DNA from: Tenacibaculum sp. MAR_2010_89 | GTDB lineage: Bacteria > Bacteroidota > Bacteroidia > Flavobacteriales > Flavobacteriaceae | Reading direction: 5' to 3' | Length of the DNA: 64,000 bases | Assembly (NCBI RefSeq): GCF_900105985.1 | Contig: NZ_FNUB01000005.1 | Span: forward strand, 3,286,001-3,350,000 | Part shown: one piece after another, positions 18,606 to 26,778 of the stretch | How positions within the stretch are numbered: the first letter of the stretch is position 1 | How the letters are laid out: every line of letters starts with the position of its first letter | The notes under the pieces: generated by a model | What the model was told of the DNA's origin: nothing | Databases searched by the model: none | Seen by the model: only the letters and a program-made list of their open reading frames with translations | Made by a program: the position numbers and the translations under genes

Positions 18606-19190
18606 TTAATTTATTAAAATAATATTATTTTTTTCAACTATCTTCCTTAAGTTAATTAATGCATATCTCATTCTTCCTAGTGCAGTGTTAATACTTACTC
18701 CTGTATTTTCTGATATTTCATTAAAACTCATATCGTTATATATACGCATTACCAAAACCTCTTTTTGCTCTTCTGGTAATTCTTCTATTAATACTTTTAC
18801 ATCATCTAAAATCTGTTCTTTTATTATTTTATTTTCAATATTTAAAGAACCATCACTAATAATAGAAAAAATATCAAATTCATCAGAATTATTAAATTTT
18901 GGCATCCTATTGCTTTTTCTAAAAAAGTCAATAACTAAGTTATGCGCTATACGCATAACCCATGGCAAAAACTTACCTTCTTCATTATAATTACCTTTTT
19001 TTAAAGTTTTTATAACTTTAATAAAAGTATCCTGAAAAATATCTTCTGTCGAGTCTCTGTTTTGAATTTTACTATATATAAAACTATATAATCTTTGTTG
19101 GTGACGTTTAATCAATATTTCAATAGCATGCTCATTTCCATTAATATATTCTTTAACTAAAGTGCTATCTACAACTACATATTTGTCCAT
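18606..19190 (-). CDS. RNA polymerase sigma-70 family factor (ECF type)
   Basis: A 194-residue ECF sigma factor. Region 2 (about 20-90) contains SKIQNRDSTEDIFQDTFIKVIKTL and FLPWVMRIAHNLVIDFFRK, which recognise the promoter -10. Region 4 (about 125-185) has LPEEQKEVLVMRIYNDMSFNEISENTGVSINTALGRMRYAL, here split as LPEEQKEVLVMRIYND and MSFNEISENTGVSINTA. No anti-sigma gene adjoins it; the only co-operonic gene is the 47-residue ORF. A group of this type is widely conserved in Flavobacteriaceae. Confidence 0.92.
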   Translation of the reverse strand: MDKYVVVDSTLVKEYINGNEHAIEILIKRHQQRLYSFIYSKIQNRDSTEDIFQDTFIKVIKTLKKGNYNEEGKFLPWVMRIAHNLVIDFFRKSNRMPKFNNSDEFDIFSIISDGSLNIENKIIKEQILDDVKVLIEELPEEQKEVLVMRIYNDMSFNEISENTGVSINTALGRMRYALINLRKIVEKNNIILIN

Positions 19191-19488
19191 ACGATTACTT
19201 TTATAAAAGAAATATGAATATTTCTTTTTGGTTAAGGGGTGTTAACTATTTTTAAAAGTAATTCTGCTGTATAGGCTTTAAATATTGATTAATAATGAGT
19301 TACAAATATTAAATTTTTTATGTAGAAATACAAATATTATTTGATATTTTATTTAATTTCTTGTAATTATTTGAATAAACTACTCATATTTATCTCTTTA
19401 TTTTTCTTTTTCTTAATCATTGTATTTAACTAAAATGTTACTTAAATTTATAGTTTACTTTGTAACATATTATAAAAAACAAAACAGT

Positions 19489-19989
19489 ATGATCAACTCA
19501 GGCATTAATGAAATTGATAATCTCATTTACCCTCCAGGCACTTGTATACCAGATACAAGTATCAAAACTCCACTTTCTTCTGGTGAAATAACTTTTGATA
19601 ATAAATTTAATCAACCTTTACCTTCATTAGTTGAAGCTGAGTTTAATGGAAATGCAATAACTGTTAAGGCTCTTATTTTTGTAGAATCACAAATTCCTCT
19701 TGAAGTTGTAAAAATTAAACAACTTTTTTCTATCAGCAACTTTGGTAATTGTAAATTACAATTCTTTATTTACTGTTCTGAAGAAGTAATAAAAAAATTA
19801 AATAATGATAAAGAAAGTAATAAGGGCAGATATAAAGCTTATAAAATAGACTTTAGTACTGAAGAAACTAAGAACTTCCCAAAAGGAATTTCTTTAGAAA
19901 ACATTAAAGTAGTGCAAACTTTTGTTTGGAATATTGATCCTGAAACATCTAGAGGAACAGAAACAGTAGTAAAAACTAGTAACACCTAA
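19489..19989 (+). CDS. hypothetical protein without signal peptide
   Basis: A 166-residue protein when started at the ATG at 19489 (MINSGINEIDNLIYP). Earlier in-frame starts exist at 19435 (ATG) and 19420 (TTG) but would add an odd hydrophobic-basic tail, and a -7-like TACTTTG lies between them and 19489. The protein is soluble, mixed alpha/beta, with three cysteines (GTCIPDTS, GNCKLQFFIYCSEE). I do not recognise the family. It stands 21 bp before the TPR histidine kinase gene and could be its ligand, a regulator or an unrelated cargo protein of the accessory block. Confidence 0.7.
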   Translation: MINSGINEIDNLIYPPGTCIPDTSIKTPLSSGEITFDNKFNQPLPSLVEAEFNGNAITVKALIFVESQIPLEVVKIKQLFSISNFGNCKLQFFIYCSEEVIKKLNNDKESNKGRYKAYKIDFSTEETKNFPKGISLENIKVVQTFVWNIDPETSRGTETVVKTSNT

Positions 19990-20010
19990 TACTTTTTAAT
20001 ATCCCCAAAA

Positions 20011-21735
20011 ATGTATCTAAAAAAAACGTTAGTACTACTTTCGTTTCTTTGTTACTATACGATAGTTTCACAAGAATCATCAATAAAAAATCATTCTTAT
20101 TTTTTCAAAAAAATTGATAGCTTAAATTCAACATCTTCTCTATTAAAGGGTACTAGTATTTTTTTTAAACACAAACAATGGGATTCTGTTATTGTAAGCT
20201 CTTCAAAAGCATTTATTAATTCTACTTCCTTACAAAACTCTAATTACTTTAGATACATGAGAGGACATAGTTTTATGAAAAAAAATCTTTTTAAAGAAGC
20301 TCAAAAAGAACTTAAAAAAGTAACACCTCAGTTCTTTTTTTATGACAAGGTATTGTATGCCTTAAGCGGTATTTATCTAGAACAAAAAAACTTTCAAAAA
20401 GCACTTTCTTATTTAAAAAAGATTGAAAGTAAAGAGTTTTCTATAATTAATGAACTATATCGTCCCTCCATTATAAATGATATTGGAGTTTGCTATATAC
20501 ACCTCAAAGATTATAAAAATGCCGAAGTATATGTATCTAAATTTTTAAATGACGTACGTAAAAAAAACAACCCTCAAGAAATTATTGAAGCATATACAAA
20601 TACTGCTAATTTATATTATGCTCAATATAAAGACGATTTGGCAATTCCTTATTTTGAGAAAGCCTTTTTGCTTTCAAAAACAACAACTAACTATGAAATA
20701 AAACGAAAAACTGCAAAAAATATGGCAGTTGTAGAAGAGAACCGAAAAGATATTATTAAAGCTTTAGTTTACAGAAAAGAATATGACAAATGGAAAGATT
20801 CATTAAATAACCAAGATAGAATATGGAAAACTGCTCAATTTGAAAAAAAATTAGCTGTAAATCAGAAACAAAAAGAAATAAATTTCTTAACCTCAGAAAA
20901 TAAAATTAAAGCCCTTCAAAGAAACGGTTTTATACTTACTTCAATTTTATTATTACTCATTTTATTCGGAGGAATTTACTTTTATATACAACAAAAAAAA
21001 TCTCATAAAATAATCGCTTCTCAAAAAGAAGAACTAAACGCTTTAAATAATACTAAAGACAAACTTTTTTCTATTGTTAGTCATGATTTACGATCATCAG
21101 TTAATCTTTTACAAAAAAGTAACTCAAAACTTTTGCATGAAATACAAAATAGAAACTACAGTGTTTTAGATACTATCGTTACTAAAAATGCAGCTATCGC
21201 TAATAGCTCTTATAATTTATTAGAAAACTTGTTAAATTGGGCTACTATACAAACAAAACAATTGTATTTCAATATAGAATCAATCGATTTATTTTCTGTT
21301 ACACAACAAGTTGCTTTCAATTACCAACCTTTATTTGATAATAAAAACATTACATTTAATAATAAAACACCTCCTGGGTCTTTTATTTTAGCTGATTTAG
21401 ATTCTTTAAAAATTATCATTCGAAATTTATTAGACAATGCTATTAAATTTAGTGAATTAAATGCCAAAATCTCTATTTACTCGTATTCAGAAAATCAAGA
21501 TTTCGAAAACTTAGTAATTGAAGATACAGGTGAGGGTATAAGTAAAGAAATTATAACTGAATTATTAAAAGACACTTCGTTACTCAGTAAAAAGAAAAAC
21601 AAAGAAGAGATTGGTACTGGTTTAGGGTTACAATTATGTAAAACACTTATACTAAAAAATAATGGGCTTTTTAAAATAGAAAGTACTTTAAATAAAGGCA
21701 CTAAAATGATTATCTCGTTCCCAAAATCTGTTTAA
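20011..21735 (+). CDS. TPR-containing membrane sensor histidine kinase (HisKA type)
   Basis: A 574-residue sensor kinase. Signal peptide 1-20, periplasmic tetratricopeptide-like repeats at about 50-270 (KNLFKEAQKELKKV, KNFQKALSYLKKI, KDYKNAEVYVSKFL, DDLAIPYFEKAFLL), one transmembrane helix at about 307-327, a short coiled coil, HisKA with His358 (FSIVSHDLRSSV), and HATPase with N box LLDNAIKFSE and G boxes EDTGEGIS and GTGLGLQLCK. The next gene, 2 bp downstream, is a LytTR response regulator, an unusual partner for a HisKA kinase. TPR sensors probably respond to a protein or peptide ligand. Confidence 0.92.
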   Translation: MYLKKTLVLLSFLCYYTIVSQESSIKNHSYFFKKIDSLNSTSSLLKGTSIFFKHKQWDSVIVSSSKAFINSTSLQNSNYFRYMRGHSFMKKNLFKEAQKELKKVTPQFFFYDKVLYALSGIYLEQKNFQKALSYLKKIESKEFSIINELYRPSIINDIGVCYIHLKDYKNAEVYVSKFLNDVRKKNNPQEIIEAYTNTANLYYAQYKDDLAIPYFEKAFLLSKTTTNYEIKRKTAKNMAVVEENRKDIIKALVYRKEYDKWKDSLNNQDRIWKTAQFEKKLAVNQKQKEINFLTSENKIKALQRNGFILTSILLLLILFGGIYFYIQQKKSHKIIASQKEELNALNNTKDKLFSIVSHDLRSSVNLLQKSNSKLLHEIQNRNYSVLDTIVTKNAAIANSSYNLLENLLNWATIQTKQLYFNIESIDLFSVTQQVAFNYQPLFDNKNITFNNKTPPGSFILADLDSLKIIIRNLLDNAIKFSELNAKISIYSYSENQDFENLVIEDTGEGISKEIITELLKDTSLLSKKKNKEEIGTGLGLQLCKTLILKNNGLFKIESTLNKGTKMIISFPKSV

Positions 21736-21737
21736 AC

Positions 21738-22484
21738 ATGGAGAATATAAATATTTTAATTATTGAAGATGATGTAGAAGTTTCTTCTGAACTTAAAAGT
21801 ACTCTGGAAAAGAACGGGTATACAGTTTCTGGTATTGCCGAAAATTACCAAAAAGCACTTACGCTATTTTACAAACTCCCTGTAGATTTAGTTATAATTG
21901 ATATATTTTTAGGAGAAAATCCTGAAGGAATAACCTTTGCAGAAACTATTTCTACCGTTCCAAATGCCTTAAAACCTTTTATTTTTTTAACGTCTTCCAA
22001 AGATCGCCAAATATTTGAACGTGCCAAATTAACCAAACCTTTTCGTTTTTTATTAAAGCCCTTTAACGAATTAGAGGTTTTATATGCTATTGAAATGGCT
22101 ATTGAAAAGTTTTACGAACAAACAAATGTTTTTGCAAGTACAAACCAAGATACAGTAGTTACTAAAGACTATTTATTTATAAAAAAAAGAAGTGCTTTAA
22201 AAAAAGTACTTTTATCTTCTATAATATATATTGAAGTAGACAATAGGTATTGCTCTATTATTACAGAACTTGAAAAATTTGTGATTCAAATTTCGCTAGC
22301 TAAAATACTAAAGTATATAAACACAGCAGTGTTTCAACAAATACATCGTAAATATGTAGTAAACATAAACTCTATAGAACAAATAGTTACTGCTGACAAC
22401 TTACTACTCCTTAAAAACAATCATAAGATTACGTTTAGTGCTAAGTATAAAGACTTAATTAACAACTTTTCTATTTTGAAATAG
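21738..22484 (+). CDS. LytTR-family response regulator
   Basis: A 248-residue response regulator. The receiver at 1-120 has the acidic triad (IEDD), phosphoacceptor Asp55 (LVIIDIFLGE), FLTSS and FLLKPF. The C-terminal LytTR DNA-binding domain at about 145-248 shows KVLLSSIIYIEVDNRYCSII and FQQIHRKYVVNINSIEQIV. It pairs with the TPR kinase upstream (2-bp gap) and ends the operon at a strong terminator. LytTR proteins bind direct repeats; I did not find an unambiguous repeat upstream of the neighbouring genes. Confidence 0.93.
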   Translation: MENINILIIEDDVEVSSELKSTLEKNGYTVSGIAENYQKALTLFYKLPVDLVIIDIFLGENPEGITFAETISTVPNALKPFIFLTSSKDRQIFERAKLTKPFRFLLKPFNELEVLYAIEMAIEKFYEQTNVFASTNQDTVVTKDYLFIKKRSALKKVLLSSIIYIEVDNRYCSIITELEKFVIQISLAKILKYINTAVFQQIHRKYVVNINSIEQIVTADNLLLLKNNHKITFSAKYKDLINNFSILK

Positions 22485-22512
22485 TTTTCTTACACTTTTT
22501 CTTTTTTAATTA

Positions 22513-22542
22513 TAAGAGGCATTTTCACATGCCTCTTTTTTT
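22513..22542 (+). terminator. terminator of the TPR kinase/LytTR operon
   Basis: Stem AGAGGCA / TGCCTCT with an eight-base loop followed by a run of at least seven T, 30 bp after the regulator's stop codon. Confidence 0.9.
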
Positions 22543-22629
22543 ATGTTTCACAACACTGAAAAATCTATTCACAACATCTTTTCAAAATCACTCTTGCTTA
22601 AAATCTAATTTTAGATCAGAAATTAAAAC

Positions 22630-22744
22630 TAGCGCTATTTCTAATTTTCTATTTATTCAAATGTAGAGTTCAGAAACTACTATAAAAAACGAGGCGAAAT
22701 CTGAAAAGCCTTATGAGTAGGAATAACCAATTAAATAATTAATC
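22630..22744 (+). promoter_or_regulatory. structured leader element, copy 1 (upstream of the 22745 gene)
   Basis: The palindrome TAGCGCTA (22630-22637) is followed after 25 nt by a 32-nt core (22663-22694) that is 31/32 identical to a second copy at 25848-25879. Predicted structure: hairpin 1 GTAG / CTAC around the loop AGTTCAGAAA; hairpin 2 GAGGC / GCCTT with a 12-nt loop. In copy 2 the closing pair of hairpin 2 is T-A in place of C-G, with the same loop length. In this copy, TTCAGA of loop 1 is complementary to TCTGAA of loop 2. The core ends 50 nt before the ATG. Nature (promoter plus structured leader, or riboswitch-like) is inferred. Confidence 0.6.
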
Positions 22745-23176
22745 ATGTCAAATTTTTTAAAAACAACTTTTAAATTTATTACAGAAAAAGAAAATACAAC
22801 TTTTAATATAGAGCATGTAAAAACTTATGGTGTTAATGGATGGGTTGAGATGAATAGTAATGAAAAAGTCCAAGGATTTCAAAATCAAGGGATAGAGTGT
22901 TTAAATATTATTAGTAGGACTATTAGTACAGATTCAACTGGAGTTTCAAGTACTAATGGAGTATTAAACTTACAAATAGATCCAAAAATTGTTAATGAAG
23001 TTCCTTATACTTCAGATGGTGCTAGTTTACTTATATGCATAAACGGTAATAACCTTGAGATAGATATCCACAAAAGTGGAGGGATGAAATCCGTTAACTC
23101 CTCTGGCGATAAAAGTGTATCATTTGAATCTCATTTCGGTAATGTTGGAGGCACTAGCTTCATTATTTGTTCTTAA
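22745..23176 (+). CDS. hypothetical beta-rich protein of the accessory block
   Basis: A 143-residue soluble protein with no signal peptide or membrane segment. It starts MSNFLKTTFKFITEKENTTF and is rich in Ser, Asn, Gly and Thr, with alternating hydrophobic residues suggesting a beta fold (GVLNLQIDPKIVNEV, ASLLICINGNNLEIDIHKSGG) and a C-terminal FIICS. I do not recognise the family. It follows the first copy of the shared structured leader by 50 nt, and the amidase gene begins 77 bp downstream, so both may be on one transcript. Like its neighbours it lacks an export signal. Confidence 0.75.
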   Translation: MSNFLKTTFKFITEKENTTFNIEHVKTYGVNGWVEMNSNEKVQGFQNQGIECLNIISRTISTDSTGVSSTNGVLNLQIDPKIVNEVPYTSDGASLLICINGNNLEIDIHKSGGMKSVNSSGDKSVSFESHFGNVGGTSFIICS

Positions 23177-23253
23177 AATAATTAAAGTAATTCTACTTTA
23201 AATAAAGTGAAGTGGCTTAAACCTATTAACTCTCATTTATAAAAATTAAAATT

Positions 23254-24324
23254 ATGTGTACAAGAATATTTAACAATTTCAATAAAGAAAACAATTATTT
23301 AACAACTGCTAGAAATATGGATTGGGCTACTCAAATGCCTACTACAATTTTTGCATTCAAAGTAAATAATGAAGAAGAAATAATTAAAAGTGGAACATCT
23401 CCTCAAAATGAAAATTCACTAATATGGACTGCTAAATATAATAGTATTGTTACTATGGTTGGCACTAAAGCTCCTTTTGGTGCTTCTGACGGTATAAACT
23501 CAGCTGGGTTAGTAGCCAATCTTTTATACGATAGTAGTGCTAAATATGCTCGAAAAGACGGAAGCTCATGTAAAAACCTAGACGTGTTACGTTGGGTACA
23601 ATTTGTTTTAGATACTTGTTGTTCTGTAAAAGAAGTAGTAGCTGCATTTAGTGAAAGTGCTCAAACACAAATTCAACTAATTGGAGGAATAGTTCCTGGT
23701 TCTGATAAACTTGCAGCTTTACACCTTGCTGTTTCAGATAAATTCGGTGACTCAGCAATTATAGAAGTTCATAAGGGCAAATATTTTATATATAACAACC
23801 CTGAATTTAGAGTAATGACCAACGAACCTTCATATGCTAAACAAATTGAATTAAATCAATTTTGGCGTTGGCAATGGAGTGATAAAAACTTCTTTCCAAG
23901 TAACACACTTCCTGGTGGACCATTTCCTTCAGATAGATTTGCAAGAGCATCATATTATTTAAATCATTTATACGAAACAAAGAATATTCCAGACTCTTTA
24001 ACACAATCTAAATCTGTTGTTATGAATGCATCAGTTCCTGTTAATTTCAAATCTAATAATACTCAATTTCCAAATATTGCGCAAACATTATGGTCTACAG
24101 TTGCTTGTCATAACAACCTCAAATATTATTTCTATAATACTAGAACAATGGGAGAAATTTATATAGACTTAAATCAACTTGAAAAATTTCCAAGTACCGT
24201 TTCAAAACTTGTTGTTATTTCTGAGGATGATCACCAATTTATAAACCATGAATTATTTGGATATCAAAATGAAAATTTTATAAAAACTCTTGATCCTTTT
24301 GCTTCAGAATTAATTCTAGCCTAA
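23254..24324 (+). CDS. linear amide C-N hydrolase (choloylglycine hydrolase / penicillin V acylase family)
   Basis: A 356-residue Ntn hydrolase. It starts directly with MCTRIF, so Cys2 becomes the N-terminal nucleophile after Met removal; no signal peptide precedes it. Other family residues are Arg20 and Asp23 (ARNMDW), the NLLYD region near 90, and MTNEPSY with the conserved Asn. Family members cleave linear amide bonds in bile salts, penicillin V or N-acyl homoserine lactones. The enzyme would act in the cytoplasm unless another route exports it. Quorum-signal or antibiotic hydrolysis are possible roles; the sequence does not decide. Confidence 0.88.
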   Translation: MCTRIFNNFNKENNYLTTARNMDWATQMPTTIFAFKVNNEEEIIKSGTSPQNENSLIWTAKYNSIVTMVGTKAPFGASDGINSAGLVANLLYDSSAKYARKDGSSCKNLDVLRWVQFVLDTCCSVKEVVAAFSESAQTQIQLIGGIVPGSDKLAALHLAVSDKFGDSAIIEVHKGKYFIYNNPEFRVMTNEPSYAKQIELNQFWRWQWSDKNFFPSNTLPGGPFPSDRFARASYYLNHLYETKNIPDSLTQSKSVVMNASVPVNFKSNNTQFPNIAQTLWSTVACHNNLKYYFYNTRTMGEIYIDLNQLEKFPSTVSKLVVISEDDHQFINHELFGYQNENFIKTLDPFASELILA

Positions 24325-24689
24325 TACATTATATATATTACTAAGAAAATTTAATCTATTTTTTATTCATTAAAAACAGTTTAATAAATGGAAAATAATA
24401 AATTCGTAACAACTGTTACATAATTTAGTAGTTGCCTGTTCTATATTAATACTTTATAGAACAGGTTTTTATATCATTACTAAATTCTTCTCTAACCATC
24501 TCTCATACTTTTCATCCTATCATTTAAACACAAAAACATATCACTTAAAGAACCTTATTAAATTCTTAACATAATAGTAATTACTTTTAAATAAGCACAC
24601 TTAAACAAAACACCAATAAATAATAACGATTATTTATGCTCATCTATTATTTAAGAAATAGATAAAATTTAAATTATAAAACTAAAACT
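24325..24689. other. 365-bp gene-free stretch between amidase and GH18 genes
   Basis: It holds the amidase terminator (24435-24470) and then about 220 bp of A/T-rich sequence with no ORF of note on either strand. The last 90 bp before the GH18 ATG should contain that gene's promoter, but no clean TAnnTTTG box is seen, and the shared leader element found before two neighbours is absent. Confidence 0.6.
24435..24470 (+). terminator. terminator after the amidase gene (arms identical to the one at 25591)
   Basis: Arms CCTGTTCTATA / TATAGAACAGG (11 bp), loop TTAATACTT, followed by TTTTT. Both arms are repeated exactly at 25591-25620. Confidence 0.88.
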
Positions 24690-25553
24690 ATGTCAAAACT
24701 AATCAGCTATTACAATAATGGATCAATTCCTTTAGAACATGCAGTTAACCTTCCTTACACTGATATTATTTTATCTTTCTTGTATACTTCTGAAAGCAAT
24801 CCGCTATCCTTGCAATTAGCAGGTGGTATTGCTGCTTCTACTTCCCCACCTGAATTAACACAAACAACAAAAAATGCAATTGCAAAGCTAAAAGCAAATG
24901 GACAAAAAGTTCTTATTTCCTTTGGAGGTGGAGAAATGTCTTCTGTTGCTTATAGTAAGATAGCTGGGCATGAAAAAGAATTAGCAATATCAATTGCTGA
25001 TTTTATAAAAAATAATAATCTTGATGGAATTGATATAGATTTTGAAGATACTGCTTCTTTTATGGGAAATGCTAATTATGACGGTGTTGCCTTTTTAGTT
25101 AACTTAACTCAAGCATTACGATCAGAATTACCAAGTTCCCAATATTTAATTACTCACGCACCACAACCTCCTTATTTATAAATTGGAAGTGGTATGGACG
25201 GTTACGTAAAAATAATGCAACAAGTAGGAAACTCTATTGATTGGTTAAATGTTCAATTTTACAATAATCCTCCATGGAGCTCTAACCCAAACCAAATTGT
25301 AACTTCATATTGGCAATTTTCAAAACTTGCAGGTTTAAGCCCCGAAAAAATCATGATTGGTTTACCTGTAACACCTAGAGATGCAGGTTCTGGATATATG
25401 CTTATAGATGAAATCATTACAGAAGTTATAGAACCGATTCAACAAAATGGTATTCTGGGTGGGATGATGAATTGGCAATTCTCAAGTGATAAAGATGGAG
25501 TTTGGGCCGAAAAAATAGGTCAAGCCCTTAAAATTAAAACACCCATCGCTTAA
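24690..25553 (+). pseudogene. GH18 chitinase-like protein interrupted by one in-frame TAA
   Basis: Two ORFs in the same frame (24690-25181 and 25194-25553) together encode a complete GH18 TIM barrel of about 287 residues. The catalytic motif DGIDIDFE is at 112-119 (acid/base Glu119), with the earlier SFGGG strand at 77-81, and after the stop QFYNNPPW, GLPVTP and a final MMNWQFSSDKDG (catalytic-barrel strand 8). The stop is codon 164 (TTA TAA ATT GGA), four codons before an ATG at 25194 that could allow re-initiation. No signal peptide, unlike secreted chitinases. The gene lies between two terminators with identical arms. Either a nonsense mutation or a base error. Confidence 0.85.
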
Positions 25554-25590
25554 TTTTAAACTTTTTTAAATTACTCGACACCAATCTTAA

Positions 25591-25626
25591 CCTGTTCTAT
25601 AACTTAAAATATAGAACAGGTTTTTT
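25591..25626 (+). terminator. terminator after the GH18 gene (arms identical to the one at 24435)
   Basis: Arms CCTGTTCTATA / TATAGAACAGG, loop ACTTAAAA, followed by TTTTTT; 38 bp after the stop codon. The arms are the same 11 bp as in the terminator at 24435-24470, only the loop differs. Confidence 0.9.
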
Positions 25627-25812
25627 CATGGCACATATTCCATTATAAAATACTAGTTAACTTATGGTTAGTTCTCTTTAAGGAAAAACCCCTATGCAAA
25701 ATAACCAATTCCCTTGTACAACTTTCAGGGGAAGCAAGTATTGTAAACCCGTGTATTACACTTTAACTTTGGTTACATAGATTGTAAAGCTACTCTCTTA
25801 GAAAATGATCAA

Positions 25813-25930
25813 TAGCGCTATAAATCATTTTCAAAACTAACCTAAAAGTAGAGTTCAGAAACTACTATAACAAACGAGGTACTATCCCCGAAACCTTACC
25901 AATGGGAACAAATTATTAAACTTAAACATC
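25813..25930 (+). promoter_or_regulatory. structured leader element, copy 2 (upstream of the 25931 gene)
   Basis: TAGCGCTA at 25813-25820, then 27 nt, then the 32-nt core at 25848-25879 (one difference from copy 1). Hairpin 1 is AGTAG / CTACT (one pair longer than in copy 1). Hairpin 2 is GAGGT / ACCTT with a 12-nt loop; the T-A pair replaces the C-G pair of copy 1. The loop-2 sequence differs fully from copy 1. The core ends 51 nt before the ATG. Confidence 0.6.
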
Positions 25931-26632
25931 ATGAGTACAGAAATCCAAGAATTACCTAAAGTTGAAAGTATCAATAATCAATCTTTACTTGCTGAACAAT
26001 ATGTAAAAGTTGATCAAATATGGAAAACAGCTATTTCAAATATTAAATTGACTGGGGTTAAAAGCTTAAAATGTCATGTTGAACGACCAGACTCAGGATC
26101 TTCTACTGGAGGTTATTTAATGTTATATTTAAACGAAATCACTCCTAATGTAGAACCAATTATAAGACAATTTCATAGTGGTAAAGGAGACTTTAATGCT
26201 GAAATTGCTAGCGATGCAATAGATTTTACAAAAAACAATTATGTTTTAGCTTATGCTCCTCATTATAGTGATAATGTAAAAATTGTTGTAACATCTGCTA
26301 AAATTTTCTTTGGATCACCAATAGATTTAAGATTGTCAGCTTGTACTCACATTTCTCACGAAATAAAATCTGTAACTTCTTTTTATAAATTTGACTCCAA
26401 TCCTCTTGGTTTTGGATATTATAATTCATGGATGATTATTCGTGAAGGATCAACTTTTGGAGAAGGAAGACAAGTTGGTATTGCTCAACTTGACCGTAAC
26501 GATCCAGCTCAAGGAATAAAAGTTGTATCAACTATTGAGTTTTTAAAACGTGGACAAACATATAATGTTTCTACAACTATCTACTCAACAGTTAGACCAG
26601 TTGCTGGATATACTTTTACGATAACTAAGTAG
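25931..26632 (+). CDS. hypothetical protein of the accessory block, preceded by the shared leader
   Basis: A 233-residue soluble protein, no signal peptide (MSTEIQELPKVESINNQSLL). Beta-rich pattern with many aromatic and Thr/Ser residues: STGGYLMLYLNEITPN, NYVLAYAPHYSDNVKIVV, FGYYNSWMIIREGSTFGEG, and a C-terminal TIYSTVRPVAGYTFTITK. This could be a lectin-like or pore-forming beta domain, but I do not recognise a family. Expression is probably co-regulated with the gene at 22745 because both carry the same leader. It ends with its own terminator. Confidence 0.75.
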   Translation: MSTEIQELPKVESINNQSLLAEQYVKVDQIWKTAISNIKLTGVKSLKCHVERPDSGSSTGGYLMLYLNEITPNVEPIIRQFHSGKGDFNAEIASDAIDFTKNNYVLAYAPHYSDNVKIVVTSAKIFFGSPIDLRLSACTHISHEIKSVTSFYKFDSNPLGFGYYNSWMIIREGSTFGEGRQVGIAQLDRNDPAQGIKVVSTIEFLKRGQTYNVSTTIYSTVRPVAGYTFTITK

Positions 26633-26656
26633 TTCTATATTCAATATTAAAACTTT

Positions 26657-26692
26657 AAACTTCCTTTACCTTTATTTGTAAAGGAAGTTTTT
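26657..26692 (+). terminator. terminator after the 25931 gene
   Basis: Arms AAACTTCCTTTAC / GTAAAGGAAGTTT, small loop CTTTATTT, T-rich 3' flank; 25 bp after the stop codon. Confidence 0.88.
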
Positions 26693-26778
26693 ATCTTCAA
26701 AAAGATAAACTCTTTTATCCATTACTTCTTTTCTTATTTAAGAAAGCCGTATTTTTATCGCTTATTTTTTAGCCTAAA

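Larger units (their letters stand above)
25554..25930. other. 377-bp gene-free stretch with terminator and second structured leader
   Basis: It contains the GH18 terminator (25591-25626), then about 180 bp without a convincing ORF, then the second copy of the shared leader element (25813-25930). Confidence 0.7.

Noticed and set aside
22663..22694. LytTR binding site in the shared leader (AGAGTTCAG fits eight of nine consensus positions)
   Set aside because: LytTR sites come as direct repeats about 21 bp apart; the second repeat is absent in both leaders.
24690..25553. Stop-codon recoding (readthrough) of the GH18 gene
   Set aside because: The stop is TAA, the least leaky codon, with no structured element after it; a mutation or base error is simpler.
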